Shown here: positions 56,371 to 64,000 of the stretch, one piece after another
Position numbering within the stretch: position 1 is the first letter of the stretch
Layout: the number at the start of each line of letters is the position of its first letter
DNA from: Sphingomonas ginsenosidimutans
GTDB lineage: Bacteria; Pseudomonadota; Alphaproteobacteria; Sphingomonadales; Sphingomonadaceae
Reading direction: 5' to 3'
NCBI RefSeq assembly: GCF_002374835.1
Contig: NZ_NWVD01000001.1
Coordinates: 186,001-250,000 of the forward strand
DNA: 64,000 nucleotides
Program-made: the position numbers and the translations under genes
Notes under the pieces: generated by a model
The model's database searches: none
What the model was told of the DNA's origin: nothing
Seen by the model: the letters and a program-made list of their open reading frames with translations, nothing else

Positions 56371-57117
56371 ATGTCCGCTTATCATGTCCCGGCACGGGCG
56401 CTGGCGCTGTTCGCCTGCGCGATGCCGGCGCTGGCGGGCTGTACGTCGCCCGTTGCCGACAAGGGTCCCGGCGCGCAGGCGAGCGCCGGGCCGAAGATGA
56501 ACCCGCAGAACGGCGGCGCGCGCTGGGCCTTTCGCCAGACCGGCGACATCACGCGGTTCGAGGTGCACGCCGGCGATCGCTGGAGCGGCGACGGCACGCA
56601 GCCCAAGGAACGCTCCGAAGCCTATGCCTCCGGCAAATTGTCGCTGACGCAGCCCAACGACGTGCGCTTCGACATGATGATCGAGCCGGGGCCGCCCAGC
56701 ACCGCGCCATGGCTGACGCTGGTGCAGCTGCAATCAACCTTCGACCCGGGCGAGGCGGGGCACAGCCCACCGTTTGCGATCGAACTGCGCGACGAGAAGA
56801 TGCGCATCGGCAGCCGGTTCGACCCGGCGGTCATCAGCAAGGGCAACGACGCCCCCTATGAGCTGCACTACGTCGATACCGCGCCGATCCAGCGCGGTCG
56901 CTGGTATGCGATGCGCATCCAGGTGAAATTCGATCCGATGGGCGCCGGCTGGCTGAAGGTGTGGCGCGACGGCAAGCAGATCGTCGATTACGCCGGGGCG
57001 ATCGGGTTCAACGACGTCGTCGGTCCGTATTTCAAGGCCGGCATCTATCGCGCGAGCGCGCGTGAGCCGATGGCGGTGCGGTTCCGCGGCATCAGGATCG
57101 GCACGCTGCCGCAATGA
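56371..57117 (+). CDS. Polysaccharide lyase (heparin-lyase I/PL20-like fold), lipoprotein
   Basis: The 248-aa protein has a lipoprotein signal (ACAMPALAGC; Cys at about residue 29). The mature part is a beta-jelly-roll: ARWAFRQTGDITRFEVHAGD and LTQPNDVRFDMMIEPGPPS, then GRWYAMRIQVKFDPMGAGWL and KVWRDGKQIVDYAGAIGFND plus GPYFKAGIYR. The last is the typical end of the polysaccharide lyase family PF14099. It may trim or release the polymer made by the surrounding genes. It is coupled to the following GT (ATGA overlap) and lies on the opposite strand to its neighbours. Confidence 0.85.
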   Translation: MSAYHVPARALALFACAMPALAGCTSPVADKGPGAQASAGPKMNPQNGGARWAFRQTGDITRFEVHAGDRWSGDGTQPKERSEAYASGKLSLTQPNDVRFDMMIEPGPPSTAPWLTLVQLQSTFDPGEAGHSPPFAIELRDEKMRIGSRFDPAVISKGNDAPYELHYVDTAPIQRGRWYAMRIQVKFDPMGAGWLKVWRDGKQIVDYAGAIGFNDVVGPYFKAGIYRASAREPMAVRFRGIRIGTLPQ

Positions 57118-58313
57118 CGGCCGCGACCGGGGCGGCTGCGCCGTCGTCGCTGTGCGTGTTCACGCGATCGTGGCGATCGTCGGGCGCGGGACTGTTCGCG
57201 CAGAGCCTGGTCGACGGGCTGCTGGCCGAGGGCGCGCAGGTAACGTTCGTCTGCCCGCCGGTCGAGAATGCGCGCTTCGAACGCCCGCGCCCCGGCCTGC
57301 GCCGCATCCGTCCGCCGCGCGAGCGCACCGGACGCGCATCGCGCCCCGCGAAGATCGTCGCGTCGCTGGCGCGGATGATCGGCGGGGCGATCGGCGTGCT
57401 GCGCGCCCGCGCGACCTGTCGCGAGGTGATTGTGACGATCCCGGATCCGCTGCTGTTCGCGGTGCCGATGCTGGCGCTGTTGCGGCTGACCGGCGCGCGG
57501 ATCCTGTTTGTGGCGCACGATCCCCTGCCGCACGCCTGGGCCCTGCCGGCACGCTGGCGGCGGTGGGAGATCGCGGCGCACGGCGCCTGCTACCGGCTGG
57601 CGAGCGCGGTGGTGGTGTTGAGCGAGCCGTCGCGCGAACGGTTGCTGGCGGCGTTCCCGACACTGCGCGTGCCAGTATCGGTGATCGACCATGGCGTGTT
57701 CCTGATGGGCGATCCGGTGCCGGTGCCGGGATCGGGGATGCTGCTCGCCTTCGGCACGGTGCGGTCGAACAAGGGCGTGCTCGCCGCGATCGAGGGGACC
57801 GCGATGGCGACGCGCGACGGGCAGTCGGTCCGGCTCGTGATCGCGGGCGGCCCGCATCGCGACGAGGCGGACTATGTCGCGCGCTGCCGTGCCGCGGCGC
57901 AGGCGGCGGGCGATGCGGTCGACCTGCGGCTGGGTTATGTCGAGGATGCGGTGCTGGAGCGGTTGATCGCGGAGTGCGACGCACTGCTGATGCCCTATGA
58001 CGATTTCCATTCGCAAAGCGGGGTCGCGATCCTGGCGGCGTCGAACGCGCGGCCGATCATCGCGACGCGTGCCGGCGGGATCGCGACGCTGATCGACGAG
58101 GGGATGCCCGCGGTGGTGCTGCCGCGCCCGGCGGGCGCGGGCGACGTGGCTGAGGGGATTGCGGCGTTCATGGCCACCCCGGCGGCGGTGTGGCGGGCGC
58201 GTGCGGACGATTACCGTGCGGTGATGATGGAACGGCGGTCGTGGCCGGCGATCGCGCGCCGGTATATCGCGCTGGCGCAGCAGGTCAGCCACGCGGCCAG
58301 CCTGCCGGGGTGA
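57114..58313 (+). CDS. Glycosyltransferase (GT-B, family 4-like)
   Basis: The 399-aa protein has CVFTRSWRSSGAGLFAQSLV at the acceptor end, a membrane-associated helix-rich middle (LLFAVPMLALLRLTGARILF), and the donor domain with LLAFGTVRSNKGVLAAIEGT and ALLMPYDDFHSQSGVAILAA. The E-x7-E is replaced by a less canonical sequence. Co-translated with the lyase. Its 3' end overlaps the opposite-strand GT2 gene by 29 bases. Confidence 0.8.
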   Translation: MTAATGAAAPSSLCVFTRSWRSSGAGLFAQSLVDGLLAEGAQVTFVCPPVENARFERPRPGLRRIRPPRERTGRASRPAKIVASLARMIGGAIGVLRARATCREVIVTIPDPLLFAVPMLALLRLTGARILFVAHDPLPHAWALPARWRRWEIAAHGACYRLASAVVVLSEPSRERLLAAFPTLRVPVSVIDHGVFLMGDPVPVPGSGMLLAFGTVRSNKGVLAAIEGTAMATRDGQSVRLVIAGGPHRDEADYVARCRAAAQAAGDAVDLRLGYVEDAVLERLIAECDALLMPYDDFHSQSGVAILAASNARPIIATRAGGIATLIDEGMPAVVLPRPAGAGDVAEGIAAFMATPAAVWRARADDYRAVMMERRSWPAIARRYIALAQQVSHAASLPG

Positions 58314-59241
58314 ACGGTCCGGCGGCGCCCCCGCCGCTGCGCAGTCGCCGCCGCACGCCGTGCGGAACCGCGGCGATCAGCGCGAAGGCGAACAGCTGCC
58401 GCGCGGTCGGGCGGCCGTGGCGCACCGCGGTGCCCAGCAGCCGCCCCGCCGCGCGCACCCGCGCCCAGCCGCGTGGCGGAATGCTCTGGGACGCGACGGT
58501 CAGGCAGAAGCCGCTCAGCGCGCGCGGGGTCAGCAGCCCCCGCGTGTCCCGCGCCCAGCCGATCGAGCCTTCCCATGAATAGATCTGGCCGGTGAAATAG
58601 GTGACCAGCACGTCCGGCACGGTCGCCAGACGATAGCCGTGAGTACGCAGCGCGCGGATCGCGAATTCCCATTCCTCATGCTGCGCCGATCCGAAGCCGA
58701 GCGTATCGAACAGCGCGCGGGGCACCATCAGCGACGACGTCTGTAACATCGCCTCCCCGCCGCCCAGCCAGGTGCGACGGTCGAACAGCCATTCGTCGAT
58801 CGCCTGCTTGCCGTCATAGGGGCGGGTGGGTTTCACCAGCCGCCCCTCCGGCGACACCACTTCCGACAAAGCGGTGACGATCGTGCGATCGTCCGCGAGC
58901 GCGACCTGCCGCGCGAGCTTTTCCGGGTGCCACAGGTCGTCGTCGTCCAGGAAGGCGACGAAGCGCCCCCGCGCCGCGCGCGCGCCCAGGTCGCGCGCAG
59001 GCCCTGGCCCGCCGCGCACCGGATTCACGACCAGCCGGACGCGTGGGTCGGCGTGGCCCGCGACCAGCGCCGCGGTGTCGGTGTCGCCCTGCTCGCCGGC
59101 GACGATCACCTCCAGCGGCGCATGCGTCTGCGCCAGCGCGCTGACGATCGCGCGGGCCAGCGCGTCGGGGCGGCGATAGGTGGCGATGACGACACTGACG
59201 CGGGTATCGGCAGCGGAGCCGACGTCAGAAGACGCTGCCAT
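58285..59241 (-). CDS. Family 2 glycosyltransferase
   Basis: From ATG 59241 the product is 318 aa. It has VSVVIATYRRPDALARAIVS, GPGPARDLGARAARGRFVAF and the metal motif LDDDDLWH. GGGEAMLQTSSLMVPRALFD and EWEFAIRAL follow in the acceptor half. It starts inside the last 17 bases of the ALG14-like gene, so the two are translationally coupled. Confidence 0.9.
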   Translation of the reverse strand: MAASSDVGSAADTRVSVVIATYRRPDALARAIVSALAQTHAPLEVIVAGEQGDTDTAALVAGHADPRVRLVVNPVRGGPGPARDLGARAARGRFVAFLDDDDLWHPEKLARQVALADDRTIVTALSEVVSPEGRLVKPTRPYDGKQAIDEWLFDRRTWLGGGEAMLQTSSLMVPRALFDTLGFGSAQHEEWEFAIRALRTHGYRLATVPDVLVTYFTGQIYSWEGSIGWARDTRGLLTPRALSGFCLTVASQSIPPRGWARVRAAGRLLGTAVRHGRPTARQLFAFALIAAVPHGVRRRLRSGGGAAGPFTPAGWPRG

Positions 59242-59713
59242 GATATTCGACCTCGCCCTCCACGGCCAGATGGCGCCATTGCGTGAAGACGCGGTGGGCA
59301 AGCCGCCGCGCCAGCCGTCCGCTGCCCGACAGCCGTTCGGCGTTGGCCATGCTGTCCACCCACAGCCCGCGCGCACCCACCAGCCGCCCGACCACCATGC
59401 AGATCAGCCCCGGTGCCGCGCCAGTCGATACCACTACGTCGGGGCGTACCTTGGCGATGATCCGCATCGCCGACCACGCGCAGCGCAGCGAACGCAGCGG
59501 GTGGTGGCGATTGGTGTCGTCGATCGCATAGCAGGGCGACAGGCCTTCGCGCTGCGCCAGCCGCACGTCGTTGGTAACGTAGGTGACGTCCATCCCCTCG
59601 AAAGCGCCACGCAGCAGCAGCATCTGTTCCCAATGGCCGCCGATCGACGCCACGGCCAGCACGCGCCGTCGCCGCGGCACATGGCCTTCCACCGGGCGCG
59701 CCGCGTCGGTCAC
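59225..59713 (-). CDS. ALG14/PssD-like glycosyltransferase subunit (copy A)
   Basis: The 162-aa protein shows RRVLAVASIGGHWEQMLLLR, VTYVTNDVRLAQREGLSPCY, VVVSTGAAPGLICMVVGRL and GLWVDSMANAERLSGSGRLA. This is the acceptor half of a split GT28-type enzyme, as in yeast Alg14, rhizobial PssD and streptococcal Cps14F. It needs an ALG13-like partner carrying the UDP-sugar site, which is the adjacent gene. It starts 4 bases inside that gene's end. Confidence 0.9.
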   Translation of the reverse strand: MTDAARPVEGHVPRRRRVLAVASIGGHWEQMLLLRGAFEGMDVTYVTNDVRLAQREGLSPCYAIDDTNRHHPLRSLRCAWSAMRIIAKVRPDVVVSTGAAPGLICMVVGRLVGARGLWVDSMANAERLSGSGRLARRLAHRVFTQWRHLAVEGEVEYHGSVF

Positions 59714-60186
59714 CGGTCGTTTTCGATGAAGTCGCGGATCGCGCGCTGCAGGCGGTCGCGGGCCGGGTGCTCGTTCTCTGTCAGCGGCGGGTCGAGCGGG
59801 CGCTTCATCAGCGCGACCAGCTCCTCGGCCACACGCGCCACGTACATGCCGGACCGGCCCTCCAGCGCGGCGACCGTGGCCATCTGGTGATCGTTGCGAT
59901 GTTCGCCCAGCGCGGCGCGGCGCGGGAACAGGATCACCGGCTTGCGGAACTTCTGCGCCATCACCACGGTGCCGATGCCCGCGTGCGACACGATCAACTC
60001 GGTCCGGGCGATCAGTTCGTCGAACTTCAGCGGGTCGATCAGTGCCGCATATTCCATGTTGCGCGGCTGGTACGAGCCGCGTCCCACCTGCGCGAAGACC
60101 GTCCGCCCGAGGGACGGGGCAGCTTCGTCGACGATGCGGATGAAGCGGTCGAACGGCAGCTGGGTGCCGACCGTCACCAGGATCAT
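59710..60186 (-). CDS. ALG13/PssE-like glycosyltransferase catalytic subunit
   Basis: From ATG 60186 (MILVTVGTQLPFDRFIRIVD) the product is 158 aa. The UDP-binding region is LIVSHAGIGTVVMAQKFRKP and VILFPRRAALGEHRNDHQMA. It is the donor-binding half that pairs with an ALG14-like membrane-side subunit. Here it lies between two different ALG14-like genes and overlaps both by 4 bases. Confidence 0.9.
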   Translation of the reverse strand: MILVTVGTQLPFDRFIRIVDEAAPSLGRTVFAQVGRGSYQPRNMEYAALIDPLKFDELIARTELIVSHAGIGTVVMAQKFRKPVILFPRRAALGEHRNDHQMATVAALEGRSGMYVARVAEELVALMKRPLDPPLTENEHPARDRLQRAIRDFIENDR

Positions 60187-60680
60187 AGCAACGCTCCGTG
60201 GAAGGCCGGGGAATCGTCCTGGGCCAGATGTTCCCACTGCGTCACGGACAATGCCGCGAACCGACCCGCGAACGTTCCGCTCATCGACAGACGCTCCGAA
60301 TTGGCGATGCTGTCCACCCAGATGGTGCGCGCACCGAACAGGCGCCCGATCAGGCCGCAGGTCAACCCGGGAAGGGCACCGGTCGTCACGACATAATGGG
60401 GACGGATGGAACGGATGACGTTCCAGCACGTCCACGCACAGGCAATCGTTCGCAGCGGGCGGTGGCGGTTGGCATCAGGCAGGACATGCACCTTCGTAAG
60501 TCGTTCGCGCTCGGCAAAGCCCTCCAGCGTCGTCGCATAATGGACGTCGAAGCCCTCGAACGCTGGGCGAAGGAGCATCAGCTCCTCCCAATGCCCACCG
60601 GCGGAGGCAACGGCGAGCAGCCGGATGGAGTGGGACGGCCGTTTCGATGGACGCCGATCCGCGGCCTCCTCGCGATTCAT
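60183..60680 (-). CDS. ALG14/PssD-like glycosyltransferase subunit (copy B)
   Basis: From ATG 60680 the product is 165 aa; the frame is open to a TTG at 60773 and the true start is uncertain. It shows IRLLAVASAGGHWEELMLLR, YVVTTGALPGLTCGLIGRLF and ARTIWVDSIANSERLSMSGT, clearly homologous to copy A but diverged. It is the first gene of the minus-strand run ALG14-ALG13-ALG14-GT2. Confidence 0.87.
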   Translation of the reverse strand: MNREEAADRRPSKRPSHSIRLLAVASAGGHWEELMLLRPAFEGFDVHYATTLEGFAERERLTKVHVLPDANRHRPLRTIACAWTCWNVIRSIRPHYVVTTGALPGLTCGLIGRLFGARTIWVDSIANSERLSMSGTFAGRFAALSVTQWEHLAQDDSPAFHGALL

Positions 60681-61143
60681 CGATGCCGTCGGGGCGGCGT
60701 CCGGTCGGTGGTCCGCTAACTTCGTCAAGACCCCTCCCACGCGCACGCTCCACCTTGTCGATATCCGCCGCAATCGACAAGACGTATAGTGCCTTCAACA
60801 CGTTAAACCGACCTTACGAAGCACAAAGGACACACATTAAAGAGGCGACTTGCGGCGGAAGCGCCGACTTATGTGTCCCGTAATACGGCTCATCATTCCC
60901 CGCTGCCGACGCGACGGAGATTGGCAAGAAACGGAAATACGACTACGGGGTTCCCGACACGCGCGACAAAGGCGGCGGAAGCTGGGGGCGGGGAAAGCGG
61001 GTGGCGCACGACGTCGCCGTGATGGGGGTCACCAGCGGACTGCCCCACTCGGCGATCCGGGCGGGCCCGCACGACCTTGACGGCCGTTCCGCCGACAGCC
61101 GTCGTCAGAACGAAAAACCGGTGAAACAGTAAACGGAGACCGA
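60681..61143. other. 463-bp divergent intergenic region within the polysaccharide cluster
   Basis: The stretch separates minus-strand and plus-strand polysaccharide genes. It contains an AT-richer core (60775-60850, with ACGTTAAACC and ACATTAAAGAGG) that is the probable site of divergent promoters. AAACGGAGACCGA before ATG 61144 supplies a ribosome site. No convincing short gene, terminator or known riboswitch is seen. Part of its left end may be N-terminal coding of the copy B ALG14-like gene. Confidence 0.5.
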
Positions 61144-62286
61144 ATGGCCACGTCAAGTTCCCCCGGTGTCGGCGACACCCGTCATCTGGTCATTCTGGGT
61201 ATTCGCGGCGTCCCGGCGGCGCATGGCGGGTTCGAGACATTCGCCGCGCGGCTGGCGCCGTGGATGCGCGACCATGGCTGGCGCGTCACGGTCTATTGCC
61301 AAGGCAGTGAAACCGGCGCGATCCATGAGGACGAGTGGGAGGGGGTGCGGCGTATCCACATCCCGGTGGGTCGCGACGGCGCGGCGGGCACGATCGAGTT
61401 CGACGTGAAGTCCGCGCGCCATGCTCTGGCCGAGCCGGGGCTGATCCTGATGCTGGGCTACAACACCGGCTTCCTGGCGACGTGGCTGCGCATGAAGGGG
61501 CGGCGGCAGGTCATCAACATGGACGGCGTCGAGTGGAAGCGCGCCAAATATTCGGCCGGCGCCAAGGCGTATCTATGGGTCAACGAACGGCTGGCCGCCG
61601 CCGCGGGCGACGTGCTGATCGCCGATCATCCGTCGATCGGCGACCATCTGGCGCAACGCGCGCCGAAGGAGAAGATCGTGATGCTGCCCTATGGCAGCGA
61701 CCGGATCGACGCCGCGGGGACGGCTCCGCTCGACGCGCTGGGGCTGGAGCCGGGGCGTTTCCTGACGCTGATCGCGCGGCCCGAGCCGGAAAATTCGATC
61801 CTGGAGATCGTCGAGGCGTTCTCGGCCGCACCGCGCGACGTGACGCTGGCGGTGCTGGGCAATTACAGCCCCGACAATCCGTTCCACGCGCGCGTGCGCG
61901 CCGCGGCGGGGCCGCAGGTGAAGTTCGTCGGCGCGATCTACGATCCGGCGGCGCTGGCGTCGCTGCGGTTCCATTCGCTCGCCTATATGCACGGGCATCG
62001 CGTGGGCGGAACCAACCCGTCGCTGGTCGAGGCGCTGGGCGCGGGCAACCCGGTGATCGCGCACGACAATCGCTTCAACCGGTGGGTTGCGGGGGATGCG
62101 GCGACCTATTTCGCGGACACAGCCGAATGTCGCCAGCGGATCGATGAGGTGCTGGCCGACGACGCGCGCCGCGCCGCGATGGCAGCGGCCGCGCGGCGGC
62201 GGTGGGAGGAGGCGTTCACTTGGCCGATGGTCCTGTCGGACTATCAGGCGCTGCTGGAACGGGTCGCCGACGGGGAGCCGCGCTGA
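61144..62286 (+). CDS. DUF1972-type glycosyltransferase (rhamnosyltransferase-like)
   Basis: The 380-aa GT-B protein starts with LVILGIRGVPAAHGGFETFA, the DUF1972 hallmark found in rhamnosyltransferases such as WchF. INMDGVEWKRAKYS, GGTNPSLVEALGAGNPVIAH (donor E-x7 region) and WEEAFTWPMVLSDYQALLE follow. Its stop shares a base with the next start (TGATG at 62284), so the operon is coupled. The donor is probably a nucleotide-activated deoxyhexose; this is family inference. Confidence 0.9.
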   Translation: MATSSSPGVGDTRHLVILGIRGVPAAHGGFETFAARLAPWMRDHGWRVTVYCQGSETGAIHEDEWEGVRRIHIPVGRDGAAGTIEFDVKSARHALAEPGLILMLGYNTGFLATWLRMKGRRQVINMDGVEWKRAKYSAGAKAYLWVNERLAAAAGDVLIADHPSIGDHLAQRAPKEKIVMLPYGSDRIDAAGTAPLDALGLEPGRFLTLIARPEPENSILEIVEAFSAAPRDVTLAVLGNYSPDNPFHARVRAAAGPQVKFVGAIYDPAALASLRFHSLAYMHGHRVGGTNPSLVEALGAGNPVIAHDNRFNRWVAGDAATYFADTAECRQRIDEVLADDARRAAMAAAARRRWEEAFTWPMVLSDYQALLERVADGEPR

Positions 62287-63611
62287 TGGCGCGCGCCCCC
62301 TTCCCGCCGCGCGCGGCACTGCCGCGCCGCCCGGTGGCGGCCGGTGGCGGCAACATCCTGTGGGACATCAGCGCCTTGTCGCTGGCGGGCAAGCTCGACC
62401 TGCTGGCGGTGGCGGTGCTGGTCGCTGGCTATTGCCTGCACATGTCGCTGACGATGTCGATGTTCGTCCCCGCCGCGACGCAGATCGGGCTGGTCATCGA
62501 ATATGCGGTGCTGATCCTTTACGTCGGGCTGGCGATGCTGCGTGGGCGCTGGCTGGGGGCGGGGATCATCGCGCTCTATTTCGCCTTCCTGCTGGCGCAG
62601 GTGTATCATTTCCACCTGGTCGCCAGTGCGCAGTTCCGCCCGCTGGTGATGCTGTCGTTCTTCGGCCCGGTGGCGCTGGCGTTCGTGTTCCAGGTGGCGC
62701 GCGTGCCGCTGCGGTTGCTGCTCGGCACGCTGTTGCTGGGATGCGTCCTATACACCCTCTATTACATCGTATCCGAGCCGATTGTGTCGTCCTATCGCGG
62801 GTTCGAGGCGGCGGCGGGGGTGCTGGCATCGGATGGCGAGCGCGAGCAACGCGCCTATCTCGCCAGCCAGTTGACCGCGTTCGTCCTGTTCTTCGGGATC
62901 GCCTCGATCCGGCGGCGGCCGCTGGTGGCGGTGCCGCTGATCGCGATCGCGATCTATGCGCTGTATCTGTCGCAGTCGCGGTTCGTGCAGGTGGTGATCG
63001 TCGTCGTGTCCGCGGTGGCGATCGCCAACATGCTGCTGCCGGTGACGCGTCGCTGGACGGGCTGGGCGCTGGTCGCGGTGCTGGCGACGCTGTCGCTGTG
63101 GTCGCTGTACGGCTATATCGACGTGACGACGAACCCCTATGAGGCATTCCTGGCCGACGCCTCGGGCCGCGCCCGCTACCTGCAATATATTGATGCGCAG
63201 CCGATCGCGGCGCGGCACCTGTGGACGGGCGTGGGGCTGCCGACGTCCACCGACGAACTGCAATATTTCGTGCGGCCGCGTCAGCCGTTCTTCTACACCG
63301 ACCTGGGGGTGGCGGGCATCGCGTTCGTGTTCGGCCTTCCGCTGACCATCCTGATCCTGACCGCGATGTGCGGGACGATGGTGGCCGTGCCGAACCGGCT
63401 GCTGACCGAGCAGCCGCTGGTGATGGCGCTGTTCTGGACCAACCAGAGCGGGGTGTTCGGCACGTTCTTCAACTTCACCGCGATCGGGTCCGGAGGCCTG
63501 TTTCTGGGGTTGATGCTGGTGTTGTGGATGAGGGGAGACGCGCTGAATCCGGTGTTCGGAAGCCGTCCGGAGCAGCTTCGACTGACGTCCAGGCGCGGTC
63601 TGGACGCCTGA
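62286..63611 (+). CDS. Wzy-like polysaccharide polymerase/O-antigen ligase type
   Basis: From ATG 62286 the product is 441 aa with about eleven helices. It carries IYALYLSQSRFVQVVIVVVS (SQSR segment as in the gene at 53786), LWTGVGLPTSTDELQYFVRP, and FFYTDLGVAGIAFVFGLPL. It is the most likely polymerase for the plus-strand operon. Paralogous in layout to the 53786 gene. Confidence 0.78.
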   Translation: MARAPFPPRAALPRRPVAAGGGNILWDISALSLAGKLDLLAVAVLVAGYCLHMSLTMSMFVPAATQIGLVIEYAVLILYVGLAMLRGRWLGAGIIALYFAFLLAQVYHFHLVASAQFRPLVMLSFFGPVALAFVFQVARVPLRLLLGTLLLGCVLYTLYYIVSEPIVSSYRGFEAAAGVLASDGEREQRAYLASQLTAFVLFFGIASIRRRPLVAVPLIAIAIYALYLSQSRFVQVVIVVVSAVAIANMLLPVTRRWTGWALVAVLATLSLWSLYGYIDVTTNPYEAFLADASGRARYLQYIDAQPIAARHLWTGVGLPTSTDELQYFVRPRQPFFYTDLGVAGIAFVFGLPLTILILTAMCGTMVAVPNRLLTEQPLVMALFWTNQSGVFGTFFNFTAIGSGGLFLGLMLVLWMRGDALNPVFGSRPEQLRLTSRRGLDA

Positions 63612-63615
63612 AAGG

Positions 63616-64000
63616 ATGCAAAAACGCATCGTCGCGGTGATCCCGCTGTACAACAAGGCCGCGACGATCAACCGTGCGCTCGCGTCGATCATGGCGCAGA
63701 CGCGGCGGCCGGATGCGGTCGTGGTGGTCGATGACGGCAGTACGGACGACAGCGTGGCGCGGATCGAACCGCAGTACCGCGCGCAGATCGAGCTGCTGTC
63801 GATCCCCAACGGCGGCCCCGGTGGCGCGCGCAACCGCGGCGCACGGCACGTCAAGGCGGACCTGATCGCGTTCCTGGACGCGGACGACGAATGGTATCCC
63901 GACCATCTGGACAGCGCGGCGCGCGCGCTGGCGGCGGAGCCGCAGTGCGGCGCCTATGTCGCGGCCTATGACGTGGGTGCGGACAAGGCGGCGAAGCGCG
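63616..64000 (+). CDS. Family 2 glycosyltransferase, 3' end beyond the window
   Basis: Open from ATG 63616 through the window edge (128 codons visible). It reads MQKRIVAVIPLYNKAATINR, then VVVDDGSTDDS, GGPGGARNRGARHVKADLIA and FLDADDEWYPDHLD, all standard GT-A motifs with a DxD. It follows the polymerase gene by 4 bases and is part of the same operon. Confidence 0.92.
   Translation, partial: MQKRIVAVIPLYNKAATINRALASIMAQTRRPDAVVVVDDGSTDDSVARIEPQYRAQIELLSIPNGGPGGARNRGARHVKADLIAFLDADDEWYPDHLDSAARALAAEPQCGAYVAAYDVGADKAAKR

Overview
The window is GC-rich chromosomal DNA (roughly two thirds G+C) from an alphaproteobacterium, most likely a sphingomonad (Sphingomonas or a close relative). The evidence is gapR, a circularly permuted two-piece tmRNA gene whose tag starts ANDN, the yebC-ruvC-ruvA-ruvB order, the nadD-rsfS-rlmH-envC-ctpA run, and a large surface-polysaccharide region. 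Taxonomy is inferred from gene content only. I saw no rRNA, tRNA, CRISPR array, transposase or phage gene.

Layout. 1-4.5 kb: the end of a DUF1244 gene, a secreted amidohydrolase, gapR, a PilZ-like protein, and a two-gene module that reads as a polymorphic nuclease toxin with a YezG-like immunity protein. 4.6-9.4 kb: a HerA-like ATPase, then yebC and ruvCAB (Holliday junction processing). 9.5-11 kb: three small envelope proteins. 11-18.5 kb: ptsP, a RodZ-like protein, ybgF/cpoB, tilS and ftsH. 18.7-23.5 kb: a TbpB-like lipoprotein followed by a Slam-like outer-membrane barrel, with a divergent TonB-dependent receptor; together they look like a surface lipoprotein export and nutrient uptake module. 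23.5-26.2 kb: ligA and an Rrf2-type Fe-S regulator. 26.28-26.65 kb: ssrA (tmRNA), lying between protein genes. 26.7-32.5 kb: a bestrophin-like channel pair, two SDRs, an acyl-CoA dehydrogenase and a GPH-family transporter. 32.7-41 kb: a CHAP protein, a Tat/lipoprotein MsrB, and proA-nadD-rsfS-rlmH-envC-ctpA-dsbB-coq7, with several start/stop overlaps. 41-46.8 kb: a DJ-1/PfpI protein, DedA, an aldo/keto reductase, then a minus-strand DNA-repair-like group (UdgX fused to DUF4130, a hemerythrin protein, and a radical SAM protein).

46.8-64 kb is a surface-polysaccharide region. It holds eleven glycosyltransferase-type genes or subunits (including the GT87-like and ALG13/ALG14-like proteins), three Wzy/O-antigen-ligase-like membrane proteins, an acyltransferase with an SGNH domain, and a polysaccharide lyase. 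Minus-strand genes are tightly coupled (4-nt ATGA overlaps). A lyase-GT pair is inserted on the plus strand, and a plus-strand operon leaves the window on the right. No initiating sugar-phosphate transferase, flippase, Wza or Wzc is present, so the cluster is incomplete here.

Most interesting: the Slam/lipoprotein/receptor module, the toxin-immunity pair, the ALG14-ALG13-ALG14 arrangement, the UdgX-radical SAM neighbourhood, the permuted tmRNA with a 16-nt repeat in two hairpin loops, and a family of paired-palindrome intergenic repeats (three copies).
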